Source of the DNA: Natrinema zhouii
Lineage (GTDB): Archaea; Halobacteriota; Halobacteria; Halobacteriales; Natrialbaceae
Assembly: GCF_013456555.2 (NCBI RefSeq)
Contig: NZ_CP059154.1
Span: 2,356,001-2,420,000 of the forward strand
Length of the DNA: 64,000 bases
Direction of reading: 5' to 3'
This document shows, one piece after another, positions 34,691-45,223 of this stretch (positions are counted from its first letter, which is position 1; every line of letters begins with the position of its first letter). Both the position numbers and the translations under genes were made by a program. The notes below the pieces were generated by a model. It was not told where the DNA came from. It ran no database searches and saw nothing but the letters and a program-made list of their open reading frames with translations.

Positions 34691-34717
34691 GAAAGTGCCT
34701 GAGGCGGGATTTGAACC
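34691..34717 (-). pseudogene. Truncated tRNA-Asp 3' end
   Basis: The plus strand here reads TGCCTGAGGCGGGATTTGAA, near-identical to the 3' part of the flanking tRNA-Asp genes (CGCCCGAGGCGGGATTTGAA). Similarity stops after the T-loop, so no functional tRNA can form. It lies between the two complete copies in the same orientation. Confidence 0.65.
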
Positions 34718-34824
34718 ACGGTCGTTCTGCTCACTGCGTTCACTCGTTCTATAGTTCAAATTCCTTGTTCCGTTTTTTGAAGAATAGCGACTCGCTTCGC
34801 TCGTCGGTTAGTTCCTCGAAAAAG

Positions 34825-34897
34825 CGCCCGAGGCGGGATTTGAACCCGCGTCACGACCGTGACAGGGTCGTATGATGGGCCACTACACCACCCGGGC
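34825..34897 (-). tRNA. tRNA-Asp (anticodon GUC), copy 2
   Basis: A 73-base tRNA identical to copy 1, with anticodon loop CTGTCAC. It has its own box A on the minus strand (GCCTTAATACC, about 27-35 bases upstream), similar to that of copy 1, so both are probably transcribed. Confidence 0.95.
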
Positions 34898-35223
34898 TTC
34901 AACACATGGTTACCCGCTGCTGGTATTAAGGCTTTTCAATCGAACACCGTGTGGTACGGTCAATCGCGCCATGATAGCCGCCTCGAGCCGCGCTCTCCCC
35001 ATTCCACGTCACAAACTCACATGACCCACAAGGAATATAACTGAGAACCGGATACTCTCGAGTGTGATCGACGGTTCCGGTCAGCTTCGCCCGGCCGGGT
35101 AGCCCCGCTTGTGCCTCGAGTTAGTAACCGTTAAATGGTTCCCGCCGCTACCTGCCTGTAGTATCTCGTGACAGCCGCTTCTCTCCCAATAGCCGACACG
35201 CACACCCACACTCACACCAACAC
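34898..35223. other. Divergent promoter region between tRNA-Asp 2 and the RNA polymerase operon
   Basis: No gene. It contains the tRNA box A and, for the operon, CGTTAAATGG near 35128-35137, which would give a leader of roughly 65 bases before rpoH. The leader is low in G and rich in CACA strings. Nothing else is evident. Confidence 0.45.
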
Positions 35224-35451
35224 ATGGTAGACGTAAGCCAACACGAACTGGTTCCGGAGCACAGTGTCCTCGAGGACGACACGCTCGAGGAGGTGCTCGA
35301 GGAATACAACATCGACCGTACAGATTTACCGAAGATCAAGCGCAACGATCCCGCACTGCCGGACGAGGCGGAGATCGGTGACGTCATCAAGATCGTTCGC
35401 GACTCGCGGACGACCGAGCAGGCAATCATCTATCGACTCGTGGTGGAATAA
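35224..35451 (+). CDS. rpoH: DNA-directed RNA polymerase subunit H (Rpo5)
   Basis: The 75-residue protein ([20 protein letters not shown] ... [20 protein letters not shown] ... IIYRLVVE) is archaeal RpoH, the equivalent of the C-terminal domain of eukaryotic RPB5, and has the expected length. It opens the RNA polymerase operon. Its TAA is directly followed by the rpoB'' ATG with no spacer. Confidence 0.97.
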   Translation: MVDVSQHELVPEHSVLEDDTLEEVLEEYNIDRTDLPKIKRNDPALPDEAEIGDVIKIVRDSRTTEQAIIYRLVVE

Positions 35452-37032
35452 ATGGCAATTGAACTGAACCGCGACGACCGACGAGAGATTTCGCGTGAAT
35501 ATTTCGCGAAGGAACGGATCGCCGAACACCACTACCGCTCGTTCAACGCCTTCCTCAACCGCGGCATGCAACAGGTCGTCGACGAGAAGGAGACGATCGA
35601 TACGGATATCGGCGATAAGGAAGGCGAGGAGCCGGTCCACGTCGAACTCGGCGACGTTCGCGTCGTCACGCCGCGCGTCCGAGAGGCGGACGGTTCGGAG
35701 GAACTGCTGTACCCGCAGGAGGCACGCCTTCGCAACATCACCTACTCCGCACCGGTGTTCATGGAGATGTCCATCGTCAAGGGCGAGGAGGGCGACGAGC
35801 GGGTCGTCGACTCGACCGAGACGAAGATCGGCCGGATGCCGATCATGGTTGGCTCCGACAAGTGTAACATCGCCGGGTTCTCCGACGAGGAACTGATCGA
35901 GATCGGCGAGGACCCCGCCGACCCCGGCGGTTACTTCATCGTCAACGGCTCCGAGCGAGTGTTGATGACGAGCGAGGACCTCGCACCGAACAAGATCCTC
36001 GCGGAGTACGATACCAAGTACGGCGACGAGATCCAGGTCGCCAAGACCTTCTCACAGCGCCGTGGCTACCGCGCCCTCGTGTTGTGCGAACGGAACCGCG
36101 AGGGGCTACTCGAGGTGTCGTTCCCCTCGGTGTCGGGCTCGATCAACTTCGTCACCCTCGTGCGTGCGCTCGGACTCGAGAGCGACGAGGAGATCGTCCA
36201 CAAGGTCTCGAACGACCCCGAGGTCGTCAAGTACATGCTCGAGAACCTCGAGGAAGCGGAGGTCCAGACCGAGGAAGGGGCCATCGAGGAGCTCGGGAAA
36301 CGCGTCGCCTCCGGCCAGGGGAAGAACTACCAGCTCAAGCGGGCCAACTACGTCATCGATCGCTACCTCCTGCCCCACCTCCACGAGGAGGGCGTCGAGG
36401 AGGAAGACGTCCGGATCAACAAGGCTCACTACCTCTGTCGGATGGCCGAGGCCTGTTTCGAACTCGCGCTCGGACGGCGCGAGTCCGACGACAAGGACCA
36501 CTACGCGAACAAGCGGCTGAAGGTCAGCGGCGACCTGATGAAGGACCTGTTCCGGACCGCGCTGAACAAGCTGGCGCGGGACGTCAAGTACCAGCTCGAG
36601 CGTGCGAACATGCGGAATCGGCAGCTCTCGGTGAACACGGTCGTTCGATCCGACGTGCTGACCGAGCGCCTCGAGCACCCGATCGCGACGGGCAACTGGG
36701 TCGGCGGCCGCTCCGGCGTGAGCCAGCTGGTCGACCGGACCGACTTCATGGGCGTTCTTTCCCACCTGCGTCGACTTCGCAGTCCGCTCTCGCGCTCGCA
36801 GCCGCACTTCGAAGCGCGGGACCTGCACGCGACCCAGTGGGGTCGCATCGGGCCGTCGGAGACGCCGGAGGGACCGAACTGTGGGCTGGTGAAGAACTTC
36901 GCCCAATCGATGGAGCTCTCACAGAACGTCGAGGACGAACAGGAACTCAAACGCGAACTGGCATCCATGGGGGTCGAGGGCATTCCCGGCCTCGAGGGTA
37001 TCGAACGGACGACAGCGTCAGGGGACGACTAA
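35452..37032 (+). CDS. rpoB2: RNA polymerase subunit B'' (N-terminal half of beta)
   Basis: The 526-residue protein corresponds to the N-terminal half of the beta subunit, split from B' as in halophiles and methanogens. It includes GYFIVNGSERVLMTSEDLAP, HLRRLRSPLSRSQPHFEARD and QWGRIGPSETPEGPNCGLVK, a conserved active-site-side motif of beta subunits. It directly follows rpoH and is 6 bases from rpoB'. The two halves assemble into one functional beta unit. Confidence 0.97.
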   Translation: MAIELNRDDRREISREYFAKERIAEHHYRSFNAFLNRGMQQVVDEKETIDTDIGDKEGEEPVHVELGDVRVVTPRVREADGSEELLYPQEARLRNITYSAPVFMEMSIVKGEEGDERVVDSTETKIGRMPIMVGSDKCNIAGFSDEELIEIGEDPADPGGYFIVNGSERVLMTSEDLAPNKILAEYDTKYGDEIQVAKTFSQRRGYRALVLCERNREGLLEVSFPSVSGSINFVTLVRALGLESDEEIVHKVSNDPEVVKYMLENLEEAEVQTEEGAIEELGKRVASGQGKNYQLKRANYVIDRYLLPHLHEEGVEEEDVRINKAHYLCRMAEACFELALGRRESDDKDHYANKRLKVSGDLMKDLFRTALNKLARDVKYQLERANMRNRQLSVNTVVRSDVLTERLEHPIATGNWVGGRSGVSQLVDRTDFMGVLSHLRRLRSPLSRSQPHFEARDLHATQWGRIGPSETPEGPNCGLVKNFAQSMELSQNVEDEQELKRELASMGVEGIPGLEGIERTTASGDD

Positions 37033-37038
37033 TCAATC

Positions 37039-38868
37039 ATGAGCAGCCAACAACGAGAGGCGAAAGTCTACGTCAACGGGTCGCTGGTGGGGACGCACTC
37101 CGACCCGCACGAACTGGCAGAACAGATCCGCGAAGCGCGACGCATCGGCGACGTCAGCGAGATGGTCAACGTCTCGGTGAAAGACCGGACTCGCGAAGTA
37201 ATCGTCAACGCAGACGCCGGCCGCGCACGGCGACCGCTGCTGGTCGTCGAGGACGGCGAACCGCGCATTTCAGAACAGGAGATCGAGGCGCTCCAGGACG
37301 GCGACCTCGAGTTCGAGGACCTCGTCGACCACGGTTACATCGAGTTCATCGACGCCGAGGAGGAAGAGGACATCCTCGTCGGCGTCGACGAAGACGACCT
37401 CACCGAGAAACACACGCACCTCGAGATCGACCCGTCGCTGATCTTCTCGATCGGTGCGGGGATGATCCCCTACCCCGAGCACAACGCCTCGCCCCGCATT
37501 ACGATGGGGGCAGGGATGATCAAGCAGTCGCTGGGGCTCCCCTCGGCCAATTATCGGATCCGGCCGGACACGCGCCAGCACCTGCTGCACTATCCGCAGC
37601 TGTCGATGGTGAAGACCCAGACGACCGAGCAGATCGGCTACGACGAGCGGCCGGCGGCGCAGAACTTCGTCGTCGCCGTGATGAGCTACGAGGGATTCAA
37701 CATCGAGGACGCGTTGGTCATGAACAAGGCCAGCGTCGAGCGAGCACTCGCCCGCTCGCACTTCTTCCGGACCTACGAGGGCGAGGAACGCCGCTACCCC
37801 GGTGGGCAGGAAGACCGCTTCGAAATTCCGAGCCAGGACGTCCGCGGTGCTCGCGGTGAGGAAGCGTACACCCACCTCGACGAGGACGGCCTCGTCAACC
37901 CCGAGACGACGGTCGACGAGAACTCCGTCCTACTCGGCAAAACGAGCCCGCCGCGATTCCTCGAGGAACCTGACGACATGGGTGGCCTCTCGCCCCAGAA
38001 GCGCCGCGAGACCTCCGTTACCATGCGCTCGGGCGAATCCGGGATCGTTGACACCGTCACCCTCATGGAAGGTGAGGACGGCTCGAAGCTCTCGAAGGTG
38101 TCCGTGCGCGACGAACGGATCCCCGAACTCGGGGACAAGTTCGCCAGCCGCCACGGCCAGAAGGGGGTCGTCGGCCACCTCGCACCCCAGGAGGACATGC
38201 CCTTCACCGAGGAGGGCGTCGTCCCCGACCTCGTGCTCAATCCGCACGCGCTGCCGTCGCGGATGACCGTCGGCCACATCCTCGAGATGATCGGCGGCAA
38301 GCTCGGTGCGATGGAAGGCCGGCGCGTCGACGGGACGCCCTTCCTCGGCGAGGAGAAGGACGCGCTCCGCGAGGGGCTCGAGGAAGCCGGCTTCGATTCG
38401 GCCGGCAAGGAGACCATGTACTCCGGGATCTCCGGCGAGAAAATCGACGCCGAGATTTTCGTGGGGGTCATCTTCTATCAGAAGCTCTACCACATGGTCT
38501 CGAACAAGCTGCACGCCCGCTCTCGCGGGCCGGTGCAGGTGCTGACCCGCCAGCCGACGGAGGGGCGCGCCCGCGAAGGTGGGCTGCGTATCGGAGAGAT
38601 GGAACGCGACGTGTTCATCGGCCACGGCGCGGCCATGACGCTGAAGGAACGACTCCTCGACGAGTCCGACCGCGAGTTCATCCACGTCTGTGCGAACTGC
38701 GGGATGAGCGCGGTCGAAAACGTCGAACAACGGCGTGTCTACTGTCCGAACTGCGACGAGGAGACCGATATCCACGAGATCGAGATGAGCTACGCGTTCA
38801 AGCTTCTCTTGGACGAGATGAAGGCGCTGGGTATCGCACCGCGACTCGAACTGGAGGACGCCGTCTAA
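37039..38868 (+). CDS. rpoB1: RNA polymerase subunit B' (C-terminal half of beta)
   Basis: The 609-residue protein has beta C-terminal signatures: [21 protein letters not shown] sequence ([20 protein letters not shown]), the active-site-side [15 protein letters not shown], and a zinc ribbon near the end ([20 protein letters not shown] with a further Cys). [18 protein letters not shown] is also conserved. It lies between rpoB'' and rpoA' with spacers of only a few bases. Confidence 0.97.
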   Translation: MSSQQREAKVYVNGSLVGTHSDPHELAEQIREARRIGDVSEMVNVSVKDRTREVIVNADAGRARRPLLVVEDGEPRISEQEIEALQDGDLEFEDLVDHGYIEFIDAEEEEDILVGVDEDDLTEKHTHLEIDPSLIFSIGAGMIPYPEHNASPRITMGAGMIKQSLGLPSANYRIRPDTRQHLLHYPQLSMVKTQTTEQIGYDERPAAQNFVVAVMSYEGFNIEDALVMNKASVERALARSHFFRTYEGEERRYPGGQEDRFEIPSQDVRGARGEEAYTHLDEDGLVNPETTVDENSVLLGKTSPPRFLEEPDDMGGLSPQKRRETSVTMRSGESGIVDTVTLMEGEDGSKLSKVSVRDERIPELGDKFASRHGQKGVVGHLAPQEDMPFTEEGVVPDLVLNPHALPSRMTVGHILEMIGGKLGAMEGRRVDGTPFLGEEKDALREGLEEAGFDSAGKETMYSGISGEKIDAEIFVGVIFYQKLYHMVSNKLHARSRGPVQVLTRQPTEGRAREGGLRIGEMERDVFIGHGAAMTLKERLLDESDREFIHVCANCGMSAVENVEQRRVYCPNCDEETDIHEIEMSYAFKLLLDEMKALGIAPRLELEDAV

Positions 38869-38871
38869 CCC

Positions 38872-41799
38872 ATGCAAGACACGACACCCAAAGACATCGG
38901 TTCGCTCTCCTTCGGGCTCATGCGGCCCGAGGAGTATCGAGAGATGAGCGCGACGAAGATCATCACTGCCGACACGTACGACGACGACGGGTTCCCCATC
39001 GACATGGGGTTGATGGACCCGCGACTCGGCGTGATCGACCCCGGCCTCGAGTGCAAGACCTGCGGCAAGCACTCCGGCTCCTGTAACGGCCACTTCGGCC
39101 ACATCGAACTGGCCGCGCCCGTGATCCACGTCGGCTTTACGAAACTCATTCGACGGCTCCTGCGGGGGACCTGCCGGGAGTGTTCGAAACTCCTCCTCAC
39201 CGAGGACGAACGCGACGAGTTCCACGGCCAACTCGACGAGTCCCGGAAGCTAAGTCGGGATCTCAACGACGTGACGAAGGCCGCGATCCGGCAGGCTCGC
39301 AAGAAGGACCGCTGTCCGTTCTGTGGCGAGATCCAGTACGATATCGACCACGAGAAACCGACGACCTACTACGAGGTCCAGCAGGTTCTCACCAGCGAGT
39401 ACTCCCAGCGTATCGCCGGTGCGATGCAGGGCGACGAAGAGGAAGGGATCGACCGGACGACGCCGGACGAACTCGCCGAGAAAACCGAGATCGAACTCAC
39501 TCGAGTCAACGAAATCCTCTCAGGCTCGTTCCGCCCGCGAGAGAACCAGCGCAAGGCCATCGAGAAGGCGCTGGATATCGACCTGACCGAAGAGGACACG
39601 AACAAGCTGATGCCCAGCGACATCCGGGACTGGTTCGAGAACATCCCGGACGAGGACATCGAGGTGCTGGGGATCAACCCCGAGCGCTCCCGTCCCGAGT
39701 GGATGATCCTCACCGTCCTCCCCGTCCCGCCGGTCACCGCACGACCGTCGATCACGCTGGACAACGGCCAGCGCTCCGAGGACGACCTCACGCACAAGCT
39801 GGTCGACATCATCCGGATCAACCAGCGGTTCATGGAGAACCGCGAGGCCGGCGCGCCGCAGCTGATCATCGAGGACCTCTGGGAACTGCTGCAGTACCAC
39901 GTCACGACGTTCATGGACAACGAGATCTCGGGGACGCCGCCGGCGCGACACCGCTCCGGTCGGCCGCTCAAGACGCTCTCCCAGCGACTCAAGGGCAAGG
40001 AAGGTCGCTTCCGTGGCTCGCTGTCCGGGAAGCGCGTGAACTTCTCCGCCCGGACCGTCATCTCGCCGGACCCAACCCTCTCGCTGAACGAGGTCGGCGT
40101 TCCGGACCGCGTCGCCAAGGAGATGACCCAGACGATGAACGTCACCGAGCGCAACCTCGAGGACGCCCGCCGGTTCGTCTCGAACGGCCCCGAGGGCCAC
40201 CCCGGCGCGAACTACGTCCGCCGACCGGACGGCCGCCGGCTGAAGGTGACCGAGAAGAACTGCGAACAGCTCGCCGAGAAGGTCGAGGCCGGCTGGGAGG
40301 TCAACCGCCACCTCATCGACGGCGACATCGTCATCTTCAACCGCCAGCCGTCGCTCCACCGGATGTCGATCATGGCCCACGAGGTCGTGGTCATGCCGTA
40401 CAAGACGTTCCGGCTGAACACCGTCGTCTGTCCGCCGTACAACGCCGACTTCGACGGCGACGAGATGAACATGCACGCGCTGCAAAACGAGGAGGCTCGC
40501 GCGGAGGCCCGCGTCCTCATGCGCGTCCAGGAACAGATCCTCTCCCCTCGCTTCGGCGAGAACATCATCGGGGCCATTCAGGACCACATCTCCGGGATGT
40601 ACCTCCTCACCCACGACAACCCCCGATTCAACGAGACGCAGGCGCTGGACCTGCTCCGTGCGACCCGGATCGACGAACTGCCGGAACCGAGCGGGATCGA
40701 CGACGAAGGCACGCCGTTCTGGACCGGCTACGATGTCTTCTCCGAACTCCTGCCCGACGATCTGAACCTCGAGTTCACGGGGACCGTCGGCGACGAGGTC
40801 GTCATCGAAGACGGCCAGTTGCTCCAGGGCACCATCGCCGAGGACGAGGTCGGCGAGTTCGGCGGCGAGATCGTCGACACGATCACGAAGGTCTACGGCA
40901 ACACCCGTTCCCGGATCTTCATCAACGAGGTCTCGACGCTGGCGATGCGAGCGATCATGCACTTCGGGTTCTCGATCGGGATCGACGACGAGACCATCCC
41001 CGGGGAGGCCCAGTCTCGGATCGACGAAACGATCGACGACGCCAACGACCGCGTCGAAGAGCTGATCGAGGCCTACGATCGGAACGAACTCGAGAGTCTG
41101 CCGGGTCGAACGATCGACGAGACCCTCGAGATGAAGATCATGCAGACGCTCTCGCGTGCGCGTGACAATGCTGGTAACATCGCCGACGAGCACTTCCAGG
41201 ACGACAACCCCGCCGTCGTCATGGCCAACTCCGGTGCGCGTGGATCGATGCTCAACCTGACCCAGATGGCCGGTGCGGTCGGCCAACAGGCGGTTCGAGG
41301 CGAGCGGATCAACCGCGGCTACGAGGACCGAACGCTCTCTCACTACGAGCCCAACGACCTCTCGGCGGAGGCGCACGGCTTCGTCGAGAACTCCTACACC
41401 AGCGGCCTCACGCCGCGGGAGTTCTTCTTCCACGCGATGGGTGGCCGCGAGGGCCTGGTCGACACCGCAGTCCGGACCTCCAAGTCCGGTTACCTGCAGC
41501 GTCGGCTGATCAACGCCCTCTCCGAACTCGAGACGCAGTACGACGGCACGGTCCGGGACACCTCGGACACGATCGTCCAGTTCGAGTTCGGCGAGGACGG
41601 GACCTCTCCGGTCAAGGTCTCCTCCGGCGACGAGAACAACATCGACGTCGAGAACATCGCCAGCCAAGTACTCGACTCCGAGTTCGAGTCCGAAGCGGAC
41701 AAACAGGAGTTCCTCGGCTCGAGACCGCGGCCGACGAACCTCTCCGAACACGCCGACGATCGTCTCACCGAGGGAACGGAGGTGCCCTCCGATGACTGA
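38872..41799 (+). CDS. rpoA1: RNA polymerase subunit A' (N-terminal part of beta')
   Basis: The 975-residue protein carries the catalytic metal motif [13 protein letters not shown], the zinc cluster [20 protein letters not shown], a second CPFCGE cluster, and [16 protein letters not shown]. It is the large part of the beta' equivalent. Its end overlaps the rpoA'' start by 8 bases (41792-41799), indicating coupled translation. No intein is seen. Confidence 0.97.
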   Translation: MQDTTPKDIGSLSFGLMRPEEYREMSATKIITADTYDDDGFPIDMGLMDPRLGVIDPGLECKTCGKHSGSCNGHFGHIELAAPVIHVGFTKLIRRLLRGTCRECSKLLLTEDERDEFHGQLDESRKLSRDLNDVTKAAIRQARKKDRCPFCGEIQYDIDHEKPTTYYEVQQVLTSEYSQRIAGAMQGDEEEGIDRTTPDELAEKTEIELTRVNEILSGSFRPRENQRKAIEKALDIDLTEEDTNKLMPSDIRDWFENIPDEDIEVLGINPERSRPEWMILTVLPVPPVTARPSITLDNGQRSEDDLTHKLVDIIRINQRFMENREAGAPQLIIEDLWELLQYHVTTFMDNEISGTPPARHRSGRPLKTLSQRLKGKEGRFRGSLSGKRVNFSARTVISPDPTLSLNEVGVPDRVAKEMTQTMNVTERNLEDARRFVSNGPEGHPGANYVRRPDGRRLKVTEKNCEQLAEKVEAGWEVNRHLIDGDIVIFNRQPSLHRMSIMAHEVVVMPYKTFRLNTVVCPPYNADFDGDEMNMHALQNEEARAEARVLMRVQEQILSPRFGENIIGAIQDHISGMYLLTHDNPRFNETQALDLLRATRIDELPEPSGIDDEGTPFWTGYDVFSELLPDDLNLEFTGTVGDEVVIEDGQLLQGTIAEDEVGEFGGEIVDTITKVYGNTRSRIFINEVSTLAMRAIMHFGFSIGIDDETIPGEAQSRIDETIDDANDRVEELIEAYDRNELESLPGRTIDETLEMKIMQTLSRARDNAGNIADEHFQDDNPAVVMANSGARGSMLNLTQMAGAVGQQAVRGERINRGYEDRTLSHYEPNDLSAEAHGFVENSYTSGLTPREFFFHAMGGREGLVDTAVRTSKSGYLQRRLINALSELETQYDGTVRDTSDTIVQFEFGEDGTSPVKVSSGDENNIDVENIASQVLDSEFESEADKQEFLGSRPRPTNLSEHADDRLTEGTEVPSDD

Positions 41800-42985
41800 A
41801 GTCGCGTACGACGTCGACGACGACACGATCGCGGTCGTCGAGGACACCAACCTGCCCCGCCGGCTCAAAGACGAGGTCTACGAGACGCTCGAGGCACGCG
41901 AGGGTGCGACGGTCGAGGAGGCCGACGAACTCGCAAAGGCCGTCGAGACCCGGTATCTCGACACCCGCGTCGACCCGCTCGACCCCGTCGGGACGGTCTC
42001 GGCCCAGTCGATCGGCGAACCCGGGACGCAGCTGACGATGAACACGTTCCACTACGCGGGTGTCGCGGAGATCGACGTCACCCAGGGGCTGCCCCGGCTG
42101 ATCGAACTGGTCGACGCCCGGAAGACCCCGGACACGCCGATGATGACCATCTACCTCGAGGACGAGTACGCGACCGAGCGCGAGAAGGCCCACGAGGTCG
42201 TCTGGAACATCGAGGCGACCGGGATCCTCGCACTGGGTGACGTCTCGACGAACGTCGCGGACATGCGCGTTCAGATCTCGCTCAACAAGGACACGCTCGA
42301 CGAGCGGCTGATCACGGCCGAGGAAGTCGCCGAAATCATCGAGGACTCCCTAGACGTGAGTACGAATCAGCAGGGCACCAACATCGAGTTCGGCCCCGAA
42401 GAACCGTCCTACCGCGATCTCCTCCAGCTCGTCGAAGAGCTGCGCGAGATCACGTTCAAGGGAATCGAAGAGGTCTCCCGCGTCGTCATCCGGCGCGAGG
42501 AACTCGAGGAGGGCGAGGAGTTCGTCCTCTACACCGAGGGATCGGCGTTCGGCGACGCCCTCGATATCGAGGGCGTCGATGCCTCGCGGTCGACGTGTAA
42601 CAACATCCACGAGATCAATCGTAATCTCGGCATCGAGGCGGCCCGCGAAGCGATCATCGAGGAGACGAACAACACGCTCGCCGAACAGGGCCTGGACGAC
42701 GTGAACGTCCGGCACCTGATGCTCGTCGCAGACATGATGAGCAACCGCGGCGAGGTCGAGTCGATCGGCCGCCACGGCATCTCGGGGTCGAAGGAGTCCG
42801 TCCTCGCCCGCGCGGCGTTCGAGGTGACGGTTAACCACCTGCTCAACGCTGCGATCCACGGCGAGGTCGACGATCTCGACGGCGTCACGGAGAACGTCAT
42901 CGTCGGCAAGCCGATCAAGCTCGGCACCGGCGACGTCGATCTCCGGATGGGTTCGACCACGTCCGGCAACAGTCAAGCCGACTGA
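41792..42985 (+). CDS. rpoA2: RNA polymerase subunit A'' (C-terminal part of beta')
   Basis: The 397-residue protein has the trigger/bridge region [21 protein letters not shown] and the C-terminal [20 protein letters not shown] and [20 protein letters not shown]. It completes beta' together with A'. No intein or insertion is visible. It overlaps rpoA' and is 3 bases before nusA. Confidence 0.97.
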   Translation: MTEVAYDVDDDTIAVVEDTNLPRRLKDEVYETLEAREGATVEEADELAKAVETRYLDTRVDPLDPVGTVSAQSIGEPGTQLTMNTFHYAGVAEIDVTQGLPRLIELVDARKTPDTPMMTIYLEDEYATEREKAHEVVWNIEATGILALGDVSTNVADMRVQISLNKDTLDERLITAEEVAEIIEDSLDVSTNQQGTNIEFGPEEPSYRDLLQLVEELREITFKGIEEVSRVVIRREELEEGEEFVLYTEGSAFGDALDIEGVDASRSTCNNIHEINRNLGIEAAREAIIEETNNTLAEQGLDDVNVRHLMLVADMMSNRGEVESIGRHGISGSKESVLARAAFEVTVNHLLNAAIHGEVDDLDGVTENVIVGKPIKLGTGDVDLRMGSTTSGNSQAD

Positions 42986-42988
42986 TCG

Positions 42989-43414
42989 ATGGGTGTTACC
43001 CTCGACGACGACGCCCGGCAGTATCTCGCCGCGTTCGAGGACGTGACGGGCGTCGACGGCCGAGACTGTCTCGTCACCGAGGAGGGTGACAGGGTTTTGA
43101 TCGTCGTCGAACGCGGCGGGATGGGCGAGGCGATCGGCCCCGGCGGTCGGACGGTCCAGCGATTCGAGGACCGCGTCGATGCACAGGTACGTCTCGTCGA
43201 AGACGCGGACGATTCCGAGGCGTTCGTCGCGAACGTGCTCGCACCAGCGGCCGTCTACAACGTCACCATCAGCGAGAACGACGATACCGTCGCCTACGTC
43301 GAGGTCGCCGAAGACGACCACGGCGTCGCGATCGGGACCAACGGCCGAACGATCACCGCCGCTCGGACGCTCGCGGATCGCCACTTCGACATCGACGACG
43401 TCCAGCTCATCTGA
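42989..43414 (+). CDS. nusA: NusA-like KH-domain transcription factor
   Basis: The 141-residue protein consists of two KH domains, each with a GxxG loop: GGMGEAIGPGGRTVQRFE and HGVAIGTNGRTITAARTLAD. It lacks the N-terminal domain of bacterial NusA, as in archaea, where the gene always accompanies rpoA''. It binds RNA and is presumed to act in elongation or termination. The spacer after it is long because a hairpin element is inserted there. Confidence 0.95.
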   Translation: MGVTLDDDARQYLAAFEDVTGVDGRDCLVTEEGDRVLIVVERGGMGEAIGPGGRTVQRFEDRVDAQVRLVEDADDSEAFVANVLAPAAVYNVTISENDDTVAYVEVAEDDHGVAIGTNGRTITAARTLADRHFDIDDVQLI

Positions 43415-43749
43415 TTCACGCTTCGCTGCAATTTTCGGCCGATACGGAACACTCGAGACGCTATAGTAGCCACTGAAACGATTCACACACTGATCGCAAC
43501 GCTGTCGTGCGATCAGGTGTGCACTGACTTTCAGTGGCTACTATAGTCCTCCGAATCGATCGGTCTCATCGGTCGATCTTCCGTTCGGGAACCTCTCGCC
43601 TGCCGAACGTCGCTAACCCGCGCTCCGGGCGTAATTCGAGGCCGGCGAAACGCCCGCAGAGTCGGCGAGCGACACATCTAAAGCGATCTCGAGCCGTCAC
43701 GCCGAGTCGAAACGGGTCTCTTAAGTGCCTTCGTCGGATAGCGGTGCCC
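43415..43749. other. nusA-rps12 spacer interrupted by a hairpin element
   Basis: The 335-base gap contains the MITE-like element at 43461-43546 and then GC-rich sequence with CTCTTAAGTG near 43718-43727 as the possible promoter of rps12. The long frame running into rps12 from 43534 is not protein-like before the ribosomal start at 43750. Confidence 0.5.
43461..43546. mobile_element. MITE-like element with perfect 18-bp terminal inverted repeats
   Basis: CTATAGTAGCCACTGAAA (43461-43478) and its exact complement TTTCAGTGGCTACTATAG (43529-43546) bound an 86-base segment with no coding capacity. Internal arms (TGATCGCA and TGCGATCA) continue the symmetry, so the whole element can fold into one long hairpin. 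A decayed half copy lies at 34534. The parent is probably an insertion sequence with the same ends, not present in this window. No clear target duplication is seen. Confidence 0.8.
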
Positions 43750-44178
43750 ATGGCAAACGGCAAATATGCCGCGCGGAAGCTCAAGAAGGACCGCCAGAAT
43801 CAGCGGTGGTCCGACTCTGACTACGCGCGCCGCGCCCGTGGACTTCGCGAGAAGTCCGACCCGCTCGAGGGTGCACCCCAAGCTCGCGGTATCGTACTCG
43901 AAAAGGTCGGCATCGAGGCCAAACAGCCCAACTCGGCGATCCGGAAGTGCGTCCGAGTGCAGCTGATCAAGAACGGCAAGCAGGTCACCGCGTTCTGTCC
44001 CGGTGACGGTGCCATCTCGTTCATCGACGAACACGACGAAGTCACCATCGCCGGCATCGGTGGGGCGAAGGGTCGTGCGATGGGCGACCTCTCCGGTGTC
44101 AACTACAAGGTCGACAAGGTCAACGGCGTCGCACTGAAGGAACTCGTTCGCGGGAACGCGGAAAAACCGGTGCGATAA
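43750..44178 (+). CDS. rps12: Small-subunit ribosomal protein S12 (uS12)
   Basis: The 142-residue protein begins [20 protein letters not shown] and has [20 protein letters not shown] and [20 protein letters not shown], as in archaeal uS12, a decoding-centre protein. The start at 43750 is set by homology; the frame upstream is not protein-like. rps7 follows 2 bases after the stop, so the two are cotranscribed. Confidence 0.97.
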   Translation: MANGKYAARKLKKDRQNQRWSDSDYARRARGLREKSDPLEGAPQARGIVLEKVGIEAKQPNSAIRKCVRVQLIKNGKQVTAFCPGDGAISFIDEHDEVTIAGIGGAKGRAMGDLSGVNYKVDKVNGVALKELVRGNAEKPVR

Positions 44179-44180
44179 TC

Positions 44181-44789
44181 ATGGCTGCAGAAGATCAACC
44201 CGACCCGGACGCGCCGGCCGGTGGTGCGGACGTTTCGGCGAAGCTGTTCGGCACGTGGGAGCTCGGCGAACTCGAGTACGCCGATCCCTCGACCGAGCGC
44301 TACATCACGGTGACGCCTGTCGCTCACACCGCGGGTCGTCACGCCGGCAAGCAGTTCAAGAAGTCCCAGATCTCGATCGTCGAGCGTTTCATCAACCGCT
44401 TGATGCAGACCGAAGAGAACACGGGCAAGAAACAGCAGTCGCTCAACCACGTCCGTGACGCGTTCGAACTCATTCACGAGCAAACCGAGGAGAATCCCAT
44501 TCAGGTGCTCGTGACGGCAGTCGAGAACGCGGCTCCGCGAGAGGAGACCGTCCGCCTGAAGTACGGCGGGATTTCGGTCCCGAAGGCCGTCGACGTCGCC
44601 CCGCAGCGTCGGGTCGACCAGGCCCTGAAGTTCCTCGCAGACGGCGTCTACAACTCCTCGTTCAAGACGGCGACGGACGTCGAGGAGGCCATCGCCAACC
44701 AGCTTATCGGCGCGGCCAACTACGACGTCCAGACCTACGCGGTCAGTCAGAAAGAAGAGAAAGAGCGCGTCGCAGCGGCCGCACGCTAA
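44181..44789 (+). CDS. rps7: Small-subunit ribosomal protein S7 (uS7)
   Basis: The 202-residue protein has an acidic N-terminal extension typical of halophiles (MAAEDQPDPDAPAGGADVSA), then family sequence: FINRLMQTEENTGKKQQSLN, QVLVTAVENAAPREETVRLK and the end AVSQKEEKERVAAAAR. It binds the head of 16S rRNA. It is the last gene of the operon block here; EF-2, which commonly follows, is displaced by the CHAT island. Confidence 0.97.
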   Translation: MAAEDQPDPDAPAGGADVSAKLFGTWELGELEYADPSTERYITVTPVAHTAGRHAGKQFKKSQISIVERFINRLMQTEENTGKKQQSLNHVRDAFELIHEQTEENPIQVLVTAVENAAPREETVRLKYGGISVPKAVDVAPQRRVDQALKFLADGVYNSSFKTATDVEEAIANQLIGAANYDVQTYAVSQKEEKERVAAAAR

Positions 44790-45094
44790 CGCGATTCGGC
44801 GATTCGATTTTCGGTCGGTTTCTCATTCGGAGTAGTGGCATCTCGAGCCGGTTCGGACCGCTTTCCCGCCGGTCTCTTCTGCTAGAATAGTGTGTTGATC
44901 AGTGCTCGAGTAGTGGTATAGCGACTCGAGGCTGTACTGAAATCAGTGTTAGTGAGGAACAATTCGTATTCGAGATAATATTAATTCTTTCAATACAGTT
45001 TCAACCAGTAGTCTATAATATTGGTATTATCTATCCTCTGATAGAGATATTAAAATAAATTCATTACGAGCTGGTACTATACTTCGAGTGTACC
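44790..45094. other. AT-rich leader of the CHAT island
   Basis: Base composition changes sharply after rps7; from about 44935 the DNA is AT-rich (GATAATATTAATTC, TATAATATTGG). No gene is seen. Several TATA-like strings could drive the small gene at 45095. Confidence 0.5.
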
Positions 45095-45095
45095 A
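45073..45095. promoter_or_regulatory. Inverted repeat at the start of the micro-protein gene
   Basis: TGGTAC (45072-45077) and GTACCA (45090-45095) are exact inverted repeats spanning ACTATACTT, a possible box A, and running into the ATG at 45095. A bound protein would block initiation. This is seen in sequence; the function is inferred. Confidence 0.35.
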
Positions 45096-45220
45096 TGACG
45101 GACATTACACAGTACTTGAAGAACCACCCGCGAATGATCGGCGCCCTGTTCACGATTCTGTTATTACTGGGACAGGCTGGAAACGTCGCAGCAAACAGTT
45201 CAGTCTTTATGGGTCCCTGA
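45095..45220 (+). CDS. DUF7503-like single-helix micro-protein
   Basis: ATG at 45095 encodes 41 residues: MTDITQYLKNHPRMIGALFT, a hydrophobic helix (ILLLLGQAGNVAAN) and a short end SSVFMGP. The N-(x)4-P-R-M-I-G-hydrophobic-Q-A-G pattern matches, from memory, the halobacterial DUF7503 family of 40-50 residue membrane peptides. It could be a signal-like or membrane-inserted peptide; no function is known. Its stop is 3 bases from the convergent end of the CHAT protease gene. Confidence 0.7.
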   Translation: MTDITQYLKNHPRMIGALFTILLLLGQAGNVAANSSVFMGP

Positions 45221-45223
45221 AAA

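Larger units (their letters stand above)
34422..34824. other. Spacer between the two tRNA-Asp genes with mobile-element debris
   Basis: No gene is seen. It holds the tRNA-Asp 1 promoter, a half copy of the hairpin element found intact at 43461, and a truncated tRNA-Asp copy at 34691-34717. The mixture indicates repeated insertion or recombination at this tRNA site. Confidence 0.55.

Noticed and set aside
9284..44954. The 13-mer ATCAGTGTTAGTG at 9284 and 44942 as a shared operator
   Set aside because: Exact 13-base matches are expected by chance many times in 64 kb, and the two contexts have nothing else in common.
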